A stretch of DNA of 64,000 nt from Dyadobacter sp. MSC1_007 (GTDB lineage: Bacteria > Bacteroidota > Bacteroidia > Cytophagales > Spirosomataceae). The position numbers were made by a program, and so were the translations under genes. Under the pieces are notes generated by a model. It did not search any database, was not told the origin of the DNA, and saw only the letters and a program-made list of their open reading frames with translations. The DNA lies in NCBI RefSeq assembly GCF_023667495.1, contig NZ_JAMOZL010000013.1, positions 214,491 through 278,490 of the forward strand, in the 5' to 3' direction. Below, in pieces: positions 1-8,394 of this stretch; within the stretch, counting starts at the first letter, position 1; the number at the start of each line of letters is the position of its first letter.

Positions 1-274
1 CAATGCCGTTCTTCGGCCCGACGGCGTCTGGGAAAAGCGATCTGACCTGCGCTATATGGATCGTAAATGACCGGTTTTCAAAAAGTGTGACTAGGGGATC
101 TGAGCCTTCCGTCGCCGCTTCCAATATATGCCGTAAGCGGGAATCTCCCCAATAACGGTGCGGATTTGAATGCTCCCAGATCAGTAATCCGTCTGTTGCT
201 GAGTCCTGGATAAAGTCAAAAATCGCTTCATCCTGTTGCAGCAGCTTCAACAGCTCCTTCCTTAGATCATTCAT
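1..274 (-). CDS. N-terminal fragment of a probable PAS-domain sensor protein
   Basis: The first 91 codons are present and the gene runs off the left edge of the window. The ATG at 274 is preceded by a purine-rich GGAAGG stretch. The N-terminus reads like Bacteroidota PAS sensor kinases: an acidic helix containing IFDFIQDSATDGLLIW is followed by an aromatic-rich segment. The PAS assignment rests on resemblance to that motif only. No kinase or output domain is visible, so the function stays open. Confidence 0.6.
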   Translation of the reverse strand, partial: MNDLRKELLKLLQQDEAIFDFIQDSATDGLLIWEHSNPHRYWGDSRLRHILEAATEGSDPLVTLFENRSFTIHIAQVRSLFPDAVGPKNGI

Positions 275-430
275 ATTCAACAGCCTTCCAATTTTAGAAC
301 GTCAATAGCATCTATTTTCAGTGCCTACAATATAATCCTTATTTGATGATTTTATATCGATTCAAGACGGGCTTACATTTAGTCTTACAATTAAATGAGA
401 ATAAATACTATATCGCGGTTTTAATAGCCG

Positions 431-473
431 TTTAAAAAAATCCTTTTTCAGAAGGCGAGCCCGAAAAAGGATT
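431..473 (-). terminator. Intrinsic terminator of the DUF6496 gene
   Basis: There is a perfect 11-bp stem (AATCCTTTTTC at 439-449 paired with GAAAAAGGATT at 463-473) with a 13-nt loop. Read on the minus strand it is followed by a T-run, as expected for a rho-independent terminator. It lies just past the stop codon of the small gene at 492-668. Confidence 0.8.
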
Positions 474-491
474 ATATCCCACAGCAAGCCG

Positions 492-668
492 TCAATCTTT
501 CTTTTTCGGCACTTTGGCGCCTTCTTTTCTGGCTTCCGACAAGCCGATCGCGACGGCTTGTTTTTTCGAGGTAACTTTTTTGCCGGAGCCCGATTTCAGT
601 TTGCCTTCTTTTTGCTCGTGCAAGGCCTGCTCGACCTTTTCACCGGCCTTTTTTGAATATTTAGCCAT
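492..668 (-). CDS. Small basic DUF6496-type protein
   Basis: This 58-residue lysine-rich protein starts MAKYSKKAGEKVEQALHE and ends in KVPKKKD. The pattern (YSKKA, VEQALHEQKEGKLKSG, KQAVAIGLSEARKEG) matches the DUF6496 family of short proteins of unknown function. The ATG at 668 is preferred over an in-frame TTG three codons upstream because family members begin close to the KYSK motif. It is a single gene with its own terminator, diverging from the amidohydrolase. The high charge would fit nucleic-acid or polyphosphate contact, but that is speculation. Confidence 0.85.
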   Translation of the reverse strand: MAKYSKKAGEKVEQALHEQKEGKLKSGSGKKVTSKKQAVAIGLSEARKEGAKVPKKKD

Positions 669-779
669 GATGATCAATTTTACGGTATTGATGTTTTATT
701 TTGATAATATGCATTGCTGCCTAGTCCTGTGCTTGCGATCAAAACTTATACCAACTGTTCTTCAAAACACCTGTTTACG

Positions 780-2120
780 ATGAAAAAACTTCATTTGCTT
801 TTCGTGATAGCCAGTTGCCTTTGCATTGCAGAAAGTGTTGCGCAATCTGCCAGCTCTGTTTTGCTTAAAAACGCTATGGTTATCGACGGCAATGGTGGCC
901 CACCACTTGAAAATACGGATATTCTGATCTCTGATGGCCGCATTTCGGCGGTTGGGAAAGGGATCAAGGCAAATGGCGCCCGTGAAATCAATCTGACCGG
1001 AAAGACGGTTATGCCCTCGCTGGTTTGCGCACATGCACACGTGGGAACGCTGAAAGGAACAACATCTTCCGCTGATAATTATACACGCGAGAACCTGTTG
1101 CGGCATCTCAAAAAATACCAGGATTATGGCGTAAGTGCGGTACTAGCCATGGGTACAGACCGTCCTCTGATCTTTGACGGGTTCAGGGATTCGACCGCAG
1201 CCGGGTTACTTCCCGGGGCTAGATTGTATTCAGCCGGCTATGGCTTTAATACGCCCGACCCTAATCCGGGATCATGGATGAACCTGCTTTTGCGCCCCGC
1301 TTCACCCTCTGATGTGCCAGCCATGATGGATAAACTAGCTGCCCTCAAACCGACGGTCGTCAAAATTTGGGTCGATGACCACGGAGGAAATGCGCAGAAG
1401 ATGAAGCCTGAGATCTATCAGGCCATTATCAATGAGGCCCATAAGAGAAATATCAGGGTGGCAGCGCATCTGTTTTATGTGGAAGACGCGCGGAAACTGA
1501 CCCAAGCGGGCATTGATATCATCGCCCACAGCATTCGGGACAAAGAGGTCGATCAGGATCTTTTGATTAAAATGAAACAGAAGAATGTACTTTACATCCC
1601 GACGCTTTCGCTGGACGAATACCAATTCATATATGCGCAAAGTCCGGACTGGATCAACGATCCGTTTTTCAAGGCATCCCTTGAACCAGGCGTTTACGAG
1701 ATGATTACGGATAAAGCCTATGGCGAGCGGATCAGAAATTCAGCTGATTACCAGCGAAATATGTCCGCATTTAAAACCGCGTCGATCAACTTGAAAAAAA
1801 TCCATGACGCGGGCATTACCGTAGCGCTGGGCACTGACTCAGGTGCTTTTCCTGTAAGGACTCAGGGATTTACAGAGCATTTGGAAATGGAACTGATGGT
1901 AAAATCAGGACTTACGCCTGCCCAAGCCATTACTGTCAGTACCCGCAACGCGTCACACGCACTGTTGGCCGACAAAGACTTCGGAACGCTTGAGAAGGGT
2001 AAAAAAGCCGATTTTATTGTCCTCAGCAGCAATCCCCTTACCGACATCCGGAACACAAGAAGGATCGAATCTGTTTGGAAAGAAGGAAAAGAAGTAAGTA
2101 AGGGGCCGCTATCTAAATAA
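780..2120 (+). CDS. Secreted metal-dependent amidohydrolase
   Basis: The 446-residue protein belongs to the imidazolonepropionase-like amidohydrolases, which hydrolyse amide or ring C-N bonds (often in cyclic or dipeptide substrates). A signal peptide ends near residue 22 (SVAQ), so the product is probably periplasmic. Visible metal-site residues are HAH (85-87), a candidate carbamylated Lys195 in VVKIWVDD, His230, His250 and Asp353 in LGTDSGAF. The ATG at 780 gives a proper signal peptide; upstream extensions do not. The stop codon overlaps the next start (TAATG), suggesting translational coupling. The exact substrate cannot be read from sequence. Confidence 0.9.
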   Translation: MKKLHLLFVIASCLCIAESVAQSASSVLLKNAMVIDGNGGPPLENTDILISDGRISAVGKGIKANGAREINLTGKTVMPSLVCAHAHVGTLKGTTSSADNYTRENLLRHLKKYQDYGVSAVLAMGTDRPLIFDGFRDSTAAGLLPGARLYSAGYGFNTPDPNPGSWMNLLLRPASPSDVPAMMDKLAALKPTVVKIWVDDHGGNAQKMKPEIYQAIINEAHKRNIRVAAHLFYVEDARKLTQAGIDIIAHSIRDKEVDQDLLIKMKQKNVLYIPTLSLDEYQFIYAQSPDWINDPFFKASLEPGVYEMITDKAYGERIRNSADYQRNMSAFKTASINLKKIHDAGITVALGTDSGAFPVRTQGFTEHLEMELMVKSGLTPAQAITVSTRNASHALLADKDFGTLEKGKKADFIVLSSNPLTDIRNTRRIESVWKEGKEVSKGPLSK

Positions 2121-2437
2121 TGGGCATTATGAATGAGCTACAATTGCGCAGGCCTGGTATTTCCACTACGGCATTCTGGGACGTTGACTTCACCACCATA
2201 GACTTTGAGAAGAATGATCTGTTCGTAATGGAGAAAATAGCCAATTACGGCACCTGGGATGATTTCGTTAATATAGTGCGATTTTACGGCGTTGACCGGT
2301 TTAAGCTCAGAATTATTGAGTCGGCGTATCTCAAAAAGGATGTCCTCAATTTCCTTTGCGTCATTTTCGACCTTGATCAAAAAGATTTTAAATGCTACAC
2401 ACGAAGACAGTCGCCGAACCAACACTGGAATTACTAA
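2120..2437 (+). CDS. DUF6922-type protein, probable orphan antitoxin
   Basis: The 105-residue protein carries the hallmarks of DUF6922: FWDVDF near the start, then ANYGTWDDF, then VRFYG, and a C-terminal CYTRRQSPNQHWNY. In Bacteroidota this family usually sits directly before, and overlaps, a nucleotidyltransferase AbiEii/AbiGii-type toxin gene, so an antitoxin or partner role is likely. Here its 3' end overlaps only a 30-codon remnant of such a gene (2392-2484). An alternative start is the ATG at 2129. It may be retained by chance or for a regulatory role of its own; the family name is from memory. Confidence 0.8.
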   Translation: MGIMNELQLRRPGISTTAFWDVDFTTIDFEKNDLFVMEKIANYGTWDDFVNIVRFYGVDRFKLRIIESAYLKKDVLNFLCVIFDLDQKDFKCYTRRQSPNQHWNY

Positions 2438-2484
2438 AACGATTGCTGGCAATACCGGAACTGAAATATTGCACCATAATTTGA
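2392..2484 (+). pseudogene. Truncated AbiEii/AbiGii-type nucleotidyltransferase toxin remnant
   Basis: An ATG at 2392, in another frame inside the end of the DUF6922 gene, opens 30 codons that begin MLHTKTVAEPTLELLKRLL and continue with AIPELK. This matches the usual N-terminus of AbiEii-family toxins that follow DUF6922 genes, where the text goes on to a (L)VGGTAL nucleotidyltransferase motif. Here the frame breaks down after AIPELK and stops at 2482-2484. The next gene begins 19 bases later, so the catalytic part is missing. The most likely history is a deletion of the toxin body. Confidence 0.7.
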
Positions 2485-2503
2485 CCAAAAATCACTCCTT
2501 AAC

Positions 2504-2878
2504 ATGAAAATTGCATTTAAAAGACTAGATCATATCATGCTTTGTATCCCTCCGGGCAAGGAGCAGCAGGCGCGGGACTTTTATGGCGGCGTATTGGGTC
2601 TTGAAGAATTGAAGGACCTGGGATACCCGCTGCCCAACGGAGCGATATGGTTTCAAATGGGTGATATTCAACTACATATCCGTGCGGAAGAGGGGCACGA
2701 TCTTTCAGCCCGCCATCCGGCCTTTGAAGTACATGATCTCGAAGCTGCCCGGACGGTTTTGGCACAACATGGCATACAATTCAAAAACGAAAGCAAAATC
2801 CCAGACCGCAACCGGTTTTCTTTTCGCGACCCTTTTGGTAACCGGATCGAGTTGATAGAAATGATCGCCAAGGATTGA
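2504..2878 (+). CDS. VOC-family (glyoxalase/dioxygenase fold) protein
   Basis: This is a 124-residue single-domain vicinal-oxygen-chelate protein. The N-terminal DHIMLCIP motif supplies a candidate metal-ligand histidine, and the C-terminal DPFGNRIELIE motif supplies the matching glutamate. A second possible ligand region is IQLHIR in the middle. Related proteins include glyoxalases, ring-cleaving dioxygenases and fosfomycin or bleomycin resistance proteins, but nothing here decides between them. It starts 19 bases after the toxin remnant and may share the amidohydrolase transcript. Confidence 0.85.
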   Translation: MKIAFKRLDHIMLCIPPGKEQQARDFYGGVLGLEELKDLGYPLPNGAIWFQMGDIQLHIRAEEGHDLSARHPAFEVHDLEAARTVLAQHGIQFKNESKIPDRNRFSFRDPFGNRIELIEMIAKD

Positions 2879-2885
2879 TACAGAA

Positions 2886-2924
2886 CAATGGAGGCCTCTT
2901 TTTTACGCAAAAAGGCCTCCATTG
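2886..2924. terminator. Palindromic hairpin between convergent genes
   Basis: A 12-bp perfect stem (CAATGGAGGCCT at 2886-2897 with AGGCCTCCATTG at 2913-2924) is closed by T-rich and A-rich arms that can extend the pairing. It lies between the VOC gene and the convergent hydrolase gene and could stop transcription from both sides. There is no clear T-run outside the stem, so it is not a classic intrinsic terminator. Confidence 0.5.
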
Positions 2925-2942
2925 TGAACGGCACAGTTGAGA

Positions 2943-3821
2943 TTACGTCGAGATATCTGTGTAAGGATTGCTGATCGTTACAATCTCCTGGTTGATAAAC
3001 TGGATCAGGTTCTCGTTCAAACGCTCCTTTTGTGTGATGAACAGTCCGTGCGGGGCTCCCTCATAAACAATGTATTCGGCCCCTGGTAGCATTTCGGAAG
3101 TACGATCGCTGCTGACTTTAATAGGAACGGTCTTATCCGATTCTCCATGAATGATCAGAATGGGCACATCCAGCAATGAAATCTCATTGCGAAAATCGGT
3201 AGCGCTGAAACTGCGGATGCATTGCGTAGTAGCTCTTCCCGACGCCTGTAATGCCAGGATGCTATGCCAATGCAGGATCTCATCGCTTACGGCGTTGTTA
3301 AGCAAAGACACACCATAGAAATCTTTTGCAAAACCGGCCAGAAATTTGGGCCTGTCCTCTTCCACTTCTTTCACAAATCCATCGAATAGCTCTTGCGGCA
3401 CGCCATCGGGATTATCGTCCGTTTTGAGCATGTAAGGCAATACCGTGCTGACTAGAACCGCTTTGGAAACGCGGCTGCTGCCATATTTGCTCAGATAACG
3501 TACCACCTCTCCGCCTCCCATCGAAAAACCGACCAGCGTCACATCGGTCAGATCTAGTTCTTCGATCACCGAATTCAGGTCACCGGCCAGCGTGTCGTAA
3601 TCGTATCCATTCCAGGGCTTGTCCGACTTCCCAAAGCCGCGACGGTCGTAGCCAATGCACCGGATACCATGCTTGGGCAACACGTTGAACTGATATTCCC
3701 ACATTTCGTGGCTTAAAGGCCATCCTGAAATAAAAACCACCGGTTTGCCCTGTCCTATGTCATTTACAAAGAGCTTGACAGGCTCTCCAAGTGTTCCGGC
3801 TTTTGATTGAATGAACTTCAT
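2943..3821 (-). CDS. Alpha/beta-fold hydrolase, haloperoxidase/arylesterase-like
   Basis: The 292-residue cytoplasmic enzyme shows the catalytic triad in order: Ser100 in GFSMGGG, Asp229 in HGESDKTVP, His258 in GAPHGLF, with an oxyanion loop ISGWPLSHEMW near residue 31. The layout matches cofactor-free chloroperoxidases and arylesterases. The ATG at 3821 (MKFIQSK) is chosen because the longer open frame upstream is not family-like and would leave no room for a promoter. It is transcribed divergently from the polysaccharide cluster. The substrate is unknown. Confidence 0.88.
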   Translation of the reverse strand: MKFIQSKAGTLGEPVKLFVNDIGQGKPVVFISGWPLSHEMWEYQFNVLPKHGIRCIGYDRRGFGKSDKPWNGYDYDTLAGDLNSVIEELDLTDVTLVGFSMGGGEVVRYLSKYGSSRVSKAVLVSTVLPYMLKTDDNPDGVPQELFDGFVKEVEEDRPKFLAGFAKDFYGVSLLNNAVSDEILHWHSILALQASGRATTQCIRSFSATDFRNEISLLDVPILIIHGESDKTVPIKVSSDRTSEMLPGAEYIVYEGAPHGLFITQKERLNENLIQFINQEIVTISNPYTDIST

Positions 3822-4027
3822 GACTTTTCTTTTTTGGTTGATTGGGCTACATCTGAAAACTTTCATTCCATAGAAAAACTCCGGGGAAGGTGTGCGAATT
3901 GAATATCGGGGGGTAAATGCATGAAAGAAAACGGGTAGGAAGATCATCAACCTGGAAAACTGCCGCCACAGTTGCTACATATTTAGTTAACGCAAGCCCA
4001 AAAAGTCGTAAATGGAAAAAGTAATCC

Positions 4028-4035
4028 TAAATTTG
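4028..4035 (+). promoter_or_regulatory. Candidate -7 promoter element of the polysaccharide cluster
   Basis: TAAATTTG matches the Bacteroidota -7 consensus TAnnTTTG exactly and lies 32 bases before the ATG at 4068. No good TTTG element is seen at the expected distance upstream, so support is partial. Confidence 0.4.
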
Positions 4036-4067
4036 CAGCCATATTCGACGACGTAGAATTTCATTTG

Positions 4068-5108
4068 ATGTTAAAATTTGTATATAGGTTTTTACTTGCT
4101 ATTGTCATTCTGGCCGGTATTACCGAGGTTGTATTGAGAGTAAAGTATGGCTTTTGCAACTCACCCCTCTACGTTTCGGACCCTGACTTTGAATACATTT
4201 ATGCACCCAATCAGGATGTCAAGCGCTTCGGACAAGTGCTGCACACCAATCGATATTCCATGCGCAACGAGGAAATCCTGCCAACCGACAGCCTCAATAT
4301 ACTGCTCATTGGTGATTCTGTGGTAAATGGGGGAAGCCTTACCGATCAGGACAGTATCGCCTCTACCCTGCTTGAAAAACGCTTTTTAAAAGACTTCAAT
4401 ATAAGAGTACGGGTCCTGAACATTTCCGCGGGATCCTGGGGGCCTGATAATATTGCCGCCTACCTGAAAAAATACGGGCTATTCAAGGCCAAACTCATAT
4501 GCCTGGTCACAAGCAGCCACGACGTTTATGATATTATGTCACCGTACAGTCCGGTCGGAGTCGACCCGGGTTGGCCCGACAAGCAATATAAGGTAGCACT
4601 TTATGAGCTTTGGGACCGTTATCGTTGGATCTTTTTCTATTACTTGGACACTATTTTCCTATCACCTGAGCCAGAAGTAAAAAGCGACGAAAAACCTATT
4701 GATATTGCCTCCGGGGCAGATTCTTCCCAAGTTGCGGCGTCACAAGTTTCAAAAGACTCAATGGAGGCCAAAAAGCTGAATGACGCCGGTATACGCAAGC
4801 AAGGCGCCATTTTCAATCCCGGATACGAACAAATCTACGAAATGGCTAAATCCAATAACATTCCGCTGTTTATTTACCTCCATCCGGAAATTTCCGAAAT
4901 TGATCTAGGCCATTTCAACGACCAGGGCCAGCAGATCATCGAGTTTGCAAAGGAGAAAAATATCCGGTTGATCAACGAGTTCCAGTATCCGGTTTCCAAG
5001 AACAATTACCGGAAGATGGACGTTGTGCATTTTAATAGCCAGGGGCAGGTCTTTTTGGCGGACAACCTCTACCCTTTGTTTCAGGAATACCTAAATCTAC
5101 GTCACTAA
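4068..5108 (+). CDS. Membrane-anchored SGNH/GDSL-type hydrolase of the polysaccharide cluster
   Basis: The 346-residue protein starts with a hydrophobic segment (about residues 4-24, LLAIVILAGI) that should anchor it in the membrane or act as an uncleaved signal. An SGNH-type core follows: Ser84 in LLIGDSVVNGG and a C-terminal Asp318/His321 pair in MDVVHFNSQGQ. Such proteins usually add or remove acyl groups on exported sugars. A serine-rich stretch near residues 210-235 looks like a loop insertion. Its stop overlaps the next start (TAATG), so it is the first gene of the surface-polysaccharide operon. Confidence 0.8.
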   Translation: MLKFVYRFLLAIVILAGITEVVLRVKYGFCNSPLYVSDPDFEYIYAPNQDVKRFGQVLHTNRYSMRNEEILPTDSLNILLIGDSVVNGGSLTDQDSIASTLLEKRFLKDFNIRVRVLNISAGSWGPDNIAAYLKKYGLFKAKLICLVTSSHDVYDIMSPYSPVGVDPGWPDKQYKVALYELWDRYRWIFFYYLDTIFLSPEPEVKSDEKPIDIASGADSSQVAASQVSKDSMEAKKLNDAGIRKQGAIFNPGYEQIYEMAKSNNIPLFIYLHPEISEIDLGHFNDQGQQIIEFAKEKNIRLINEFQYPVSKNNYRKMDVVHFNSQGQVFLADNLYPLFQEYLNLRH

Positions 5109-6262
5109 TGCGCGTTTTGATTGTTCACAACCAATTATGGGCGCATTACAAGTCTAAACTCTTCAGTGAGATTTACCGCGACCTGAAAAAAAGTAACCCT
5201 AAAGACGACTTACTTGTTGCGCAAATCGCCTTGTATGAGGCAAGCCGCAAGGTTATGCAGACCGATGACAGCATTCAATACGAATATCCATATCAGGTAC
5301 TCTTCGAGCGGAGCCTGGACCAGGTCAGCTTTGGGGAAAAACGTCATGCGCTTTTCCAGCTTTTCGACCAGTATAAACCGACGGTGCTGAACATTACCGG
5401 GTATTTTGACTGGGCGCAGGTGCTACTGATGCTCTATGCCCGGTTCAAAGGCGTGAAAGTGGTCATATCATCGGAATCCTCCGCGGCCGATCATAACAGG
5501 TCGCCGCAGAAAGAAGCGGTAAAAAAATGGATCGTTAACAGGGCGCAGGCGTTTTTTTGTTTTGGCAAGACTTCGGCAGAATACCTGGAAAGCCTAGGTG
5601 TTTCCCCCGCTGCTATTACCGTCCGCAATGCTGCGGTGATCGATGAACAGGTGATCCGAAGCGCGTACGATCGCGCCAATGAATCAAACAAAAAAGCTTT
5701 GGACAAAACCGTCCGCAAGTTTGTTTATGTCGGTCGACTGGCGCCGGAAAAGAACCTGTCAATGCTGGTAAGGGCATTCGCCCAAACAAAAGAAACCGGG
5801 CACAATCCAAACTGGCAATTACTTTTCGTAGGCGACGGGCCCGAACGGGCCCTGCTTGAAAATCTCGTAGCAGAACTCGGCATTAAGGAGCGAGTGATTT
5901 TTGCCGGTGGATGTCCATGGTACGAGGTGCCTGAATGGCTCGCCAAAAGCGATGTGCTGGTACTGCCCAGCAGATCGGAGCCATGGGGGCTGGTCGTCAA
6001 TGAGGCGATGGTATGCGGCATGCCAGTCATCGTGTCTCAAACCTGCGGATGTGCACCAGATCTTGTTCAAAATGATCGAAACGGGTTTACATTTGACCCC
6101 GAAAACCAGGGAGAACTGGAAAATCGCCTGCAATTTTTCATACAAAATCCAGATCTGATCCCGCCAATGGGCCAAGAATCTTTGAAGCTGATCGCTCCTT
6201 TCGCAGCAGCACCGGTCGCGAGTCGGATGGTAAAAACCTATCGTGCCCTTGCTAAGGATTAA
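5108..6262 (+). CDS. Glycosyltransferase family 4 (GT-B fold)
   Basis: The 384-residue protein has the GT-B arrangement. The C-terminal half contains FVYVGRLAPEKNL, LLFVGDGPE and the EX7E motif in SRSEPWGLVVNEAM, which contacts the nucleotide-sugar donor. It would transfer a hexose to a lipid-linked acceptor on the inner face of the membrane. The start overlaps the stop of the SGNH gene. The sugar specificity cannot be read from sequence. Confidence 0.9.
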   Translation: MRVLIVHNQLWAHYKSKLFSEIYRDLKKSNPKDDLLVAQIALYEASRKVMQTDDSIQYEYPYQVLFERSLDQVSFGEKRHALFQLFDQYKPTVLNITGYFDWAQVLLMLYARFKGVKVVISSESSAADHNRSPQKEAVKKWIVNRAQAFFCFGKTSAEYLESLGVSPAAITVRNAAVIDEQVIRSAYDRANESNKKALDKTVRKFVYVGRLAPEKNLSMLVRAFAQTKETGHNPNWQLLFVGDGPERALLENLVAELGIKERVIFAGGCPWYEVPEWLAKSDVLVLPSRSEPWGLVVNEAMVCGMPVIVSQTCGCAPDLVQNDRNGFTFDPENQGELENRLQFFIQNPDLIPPMGQESLKLIAPFAAAPVASRMVKTYRALAKD

Positions 6263-6296
6263 AAGGAGCATAACACAACTATACCCCGAACGAAAC

Positions 6297-7451
6297 ATGC
6301 GAATTCTTAACATCTGTGCATATACCTGGGCAATTGGCGGGCCGGCCCGAATCATTTATGACCACACCACAGAGGTTGTAAGGCAAGGGCACGAGGTTGA
6401 TATATTGAGCCCGATGACCCCAGGCGAAAAAATGTACCCCGTTCCCGAGGGTGCGCGCCTTATCGAGTGTGTACGAACCACGCCTTTCAGCAATGTTTAT
6501 CGCGAGTTTTCCGTCGAAATGTACCAGTACCTTAAAAAACACGCGCCTGAATACGACGTCATACACATGCACGGTATTTGGCATTTTGGAAGCCTGGCAC
6601 CTTTTCTGATTCCCAACAAAGCCATTAAGGTAATTACGATCCACGGTCTGCTTGACAAATGGGCGGTTGCGCATAGTAAATGGAAAAAAGACATTGTTAC
6701 ATTTCTTTACCAGAAAAGGCTACTCGGGAAGGCTGACCTGATCCAGATCAACAATACCGATGAAGAGCAAGACGTGATCCGATACTTAGGTTACCGGCCT
6801 AAAAACATGGTCATTGTGCCGAACGGAATGAAGCTTGACGAATATAGCCGATCGAGTCTTCCTGAAAAAGGGATTTTCCGGCTTAAAAATGGCATCAGGC
6901 CCGACCAGCAGCTCGTGCTTTTCATGGGCCGTCTGAATGTAAAAAAAGGGCTTGACCTGCTGCTACCTGCATTTCAGAAAGTGCATCAACAACTCCCGAA
7001 TGCAATCCTGATACTAGCGGGCCCCGACGATGGCTACCAGGCAGAGACCGAAGATTTCATTCGTAAACACCAGCTCGGCGAACGCATTAAATTGGTGGGA
7101 ATGTTGACAGATACGATAAAAAAAGAGGCATTGTCCGATGCTGATCTTTTTGTGCTGCCGTCTTATTCAGAAGGTTTTTCGATCGCCGTACTGGAAGCGA
7201 TGACATCAGGAGTGCCCGCCCTTGTATCGGACCGCGTAGGCTTTGGCGACTACATTGCACGTCATCAGGCCGCATACCTTACCCCGCTTACCAGCGACGG
7301 AGTGGCAGACGGTCTTCTTAAAATATTACAAGATAATGCGTATGCCGACGACCTTGCAAAACGAGCTCTCAGGATGGTAACTGAAAATTTTGATATCCGA
7401 GTGGTTGCCAACCAGTTATTGGAAGAGTACAAGAAAGTTCAAAAAAAGTAA
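6297..7451 (+). CDS. Glycosyltransferase family 4 (GT-B fold)
   Basis: The 384-residue enzyme starts MRILNICAYTWAIGGPARI, a classic GT4 N-terminus with the glycine-rich acceptor-side loop. The donor side has VLFMGRLNVKKGLDLLL, ILAGPDDGY and the EX7E motif in SYSEGFSIAVLEAM. The ATG at 6297 is preferred over an upstream in-frame start that would overlap the preceding gene; AAAAGGAG lies about 30 bases before it. It is the second of two adjacent GT4 genes, which are diverged rather than a recent duplication. Confidence 0.9.
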   Translation: MRILNICAYTWAIGGPARIIYDHTTEVVRQGHEVDILSPMTPGEKMYPVPEGARLIECVRTTPFSNVYREFSVEMYQYLKKHAPEYDVIHMHGIWHFGSLAPFLIPNKAIKVITIHGLLDKWAVAHSKWKKDIVTFLYQKRLLGKADLIQINNTDEEQDVIRYLGYRPKNMVIVPNGMKLDEYSRSSLPEKGIFRLKNGIRPDQQLVLFMGRLNVKKGLDLLLPAFQKVHQQLPNAILILAGPDDGYQAETEDFIRKHQLGERIKLVGMLTDTIKKEALSDADLFVLPSYSEGFSIAVLEAMTSGVPALVSDRVGFGDYIARHQAAYLTPLTSDGVADGLLKILQDNAYADDLAKRALRMVTENFDIRVVANQLLEEYKKVQKK

Positions 7452-7464
7452 CTACATTTGAACT

Positions 7465-8394
7465 ATGATCGATCTATCCGTCATCATTCTAACTCACAAC
7501 GAATCGAAACATATTGGCCGGTGCATTCAAAGCCTGCTTCCGGTCACCAATAAGATATTTATTGTAGATTCATTCTCCACCGACGAGACCGTTGCCATTG
7601 CCGAAAGCCTGGGCGCCACCGTTATTCAAAATCCGTGGATCTCGTACGCATTCCAGTTTAATTTCGGTATCAGGAACTGCCCCTTCCAGACAACCTGGCT
7701 GATGCGCATGGACGCCGACGAATATCTCACTCCCGAGCTGGCCGATGAACTGAATGCCTCATTGCGCAACATTCCTGAAACTGTTTCCGGTCTGTATGTC
7801 AAGCGCCGGGTCATTTTTATGGAAAAATGGATCAGGCGAGGCGGTTACTATCCTATTTGGCTGCTGCGTGTCTGGCGGCGGGGACTGGGAATTTGCGAGG
7901 AGCTCTGGATGGATGAGCACATCAAGCTCAGCAGCGGAACAACCAGCCAGTTACAGCATGATATCGTAGACCACACCCTCAACAACCTGACCTGGTGGAC
8001 CCAAAAACACAACAATTACGCAATCAGGGAAGTGATCGATTTATTGAATATTAAATATAATTTTGATAGCAAAGAGACGGTGGAACCAAGTTTCTGGGGC
8101 AGCCAGGAGCAGCGTACGCGTTTCCTTAAGATCAAATATGCCAATATGCCGCTGTTTACTAGACCTTTTATCTATTTCACTTACCGCTATTTTCTTAAAG
8201 CCGGTTTTATGGATGGAACAAAGGGCCTGATATGGCACGTTCTACAGGGGTTTTGGTACCGGTTTCTGGTCGATGCCAAAATTTTCGAGGTGTACCACCG
8301 CGTAGGCAAAGACAAAAACAGCATTATCTCACATTTCAGGACAGAATATGGAAAAGACCTCAGCAACCCAAACCAATCTGTCCGCATACAATAA
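7465..8394 (+). CDS. Glycosyltransferase family 2 (GT-A fold)
   Basis: The 309-residue protein opens with LSVIILTHNESKHIGRCI and has the metal-binding DXD-type motif MRMDADEYL near residue 77, typical of inverting GT2 enzymes. Its C-terminal part (LLRVWRRG, LWMDEH) resembles WaaE/KdtX-like glucosyltransferases acting on lipid-linked sugars. It begins 13 bases after the GT4 gene. Its last 47 bases overlap the start of the acetyltransferase gene in another frame. Confidence 0.9.
   Translation: MIDLSVIILTHNESKHIGRCIQSLLPVTNKIFIVDSFSTDETVAIAESLGATVIQNPWISYAFQFNFGIRNCPFQTTWLMRMDADEYLTPELADELNASLRNIPETVSGLYVKRRVIFMEKWIRRGGYYPIWLLRVWRRGLGICEELWMDEHIKLSSGTTSQLQHDIVDHTLNNLTWWTQKHNNYAIREVIDLLNIKYNFDSKETVEPSFWGSQEQRTRFLKIKYANMPLFTRPFIYFTYRYFLKAGFMDGTKGLIWHVLQGFWYRFLVDAKIFEVYHRVGKDKNSIISHFRTEYGKDLSNPNQSVRIQ

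Noticed and set aside
7453..7460. TACATTTG as a promoter for the GT2 gene
   Set aside because: It matches TAnnTTTG but lies only four bases before the ATG inside a tightly packed operon, so it is probably chance.
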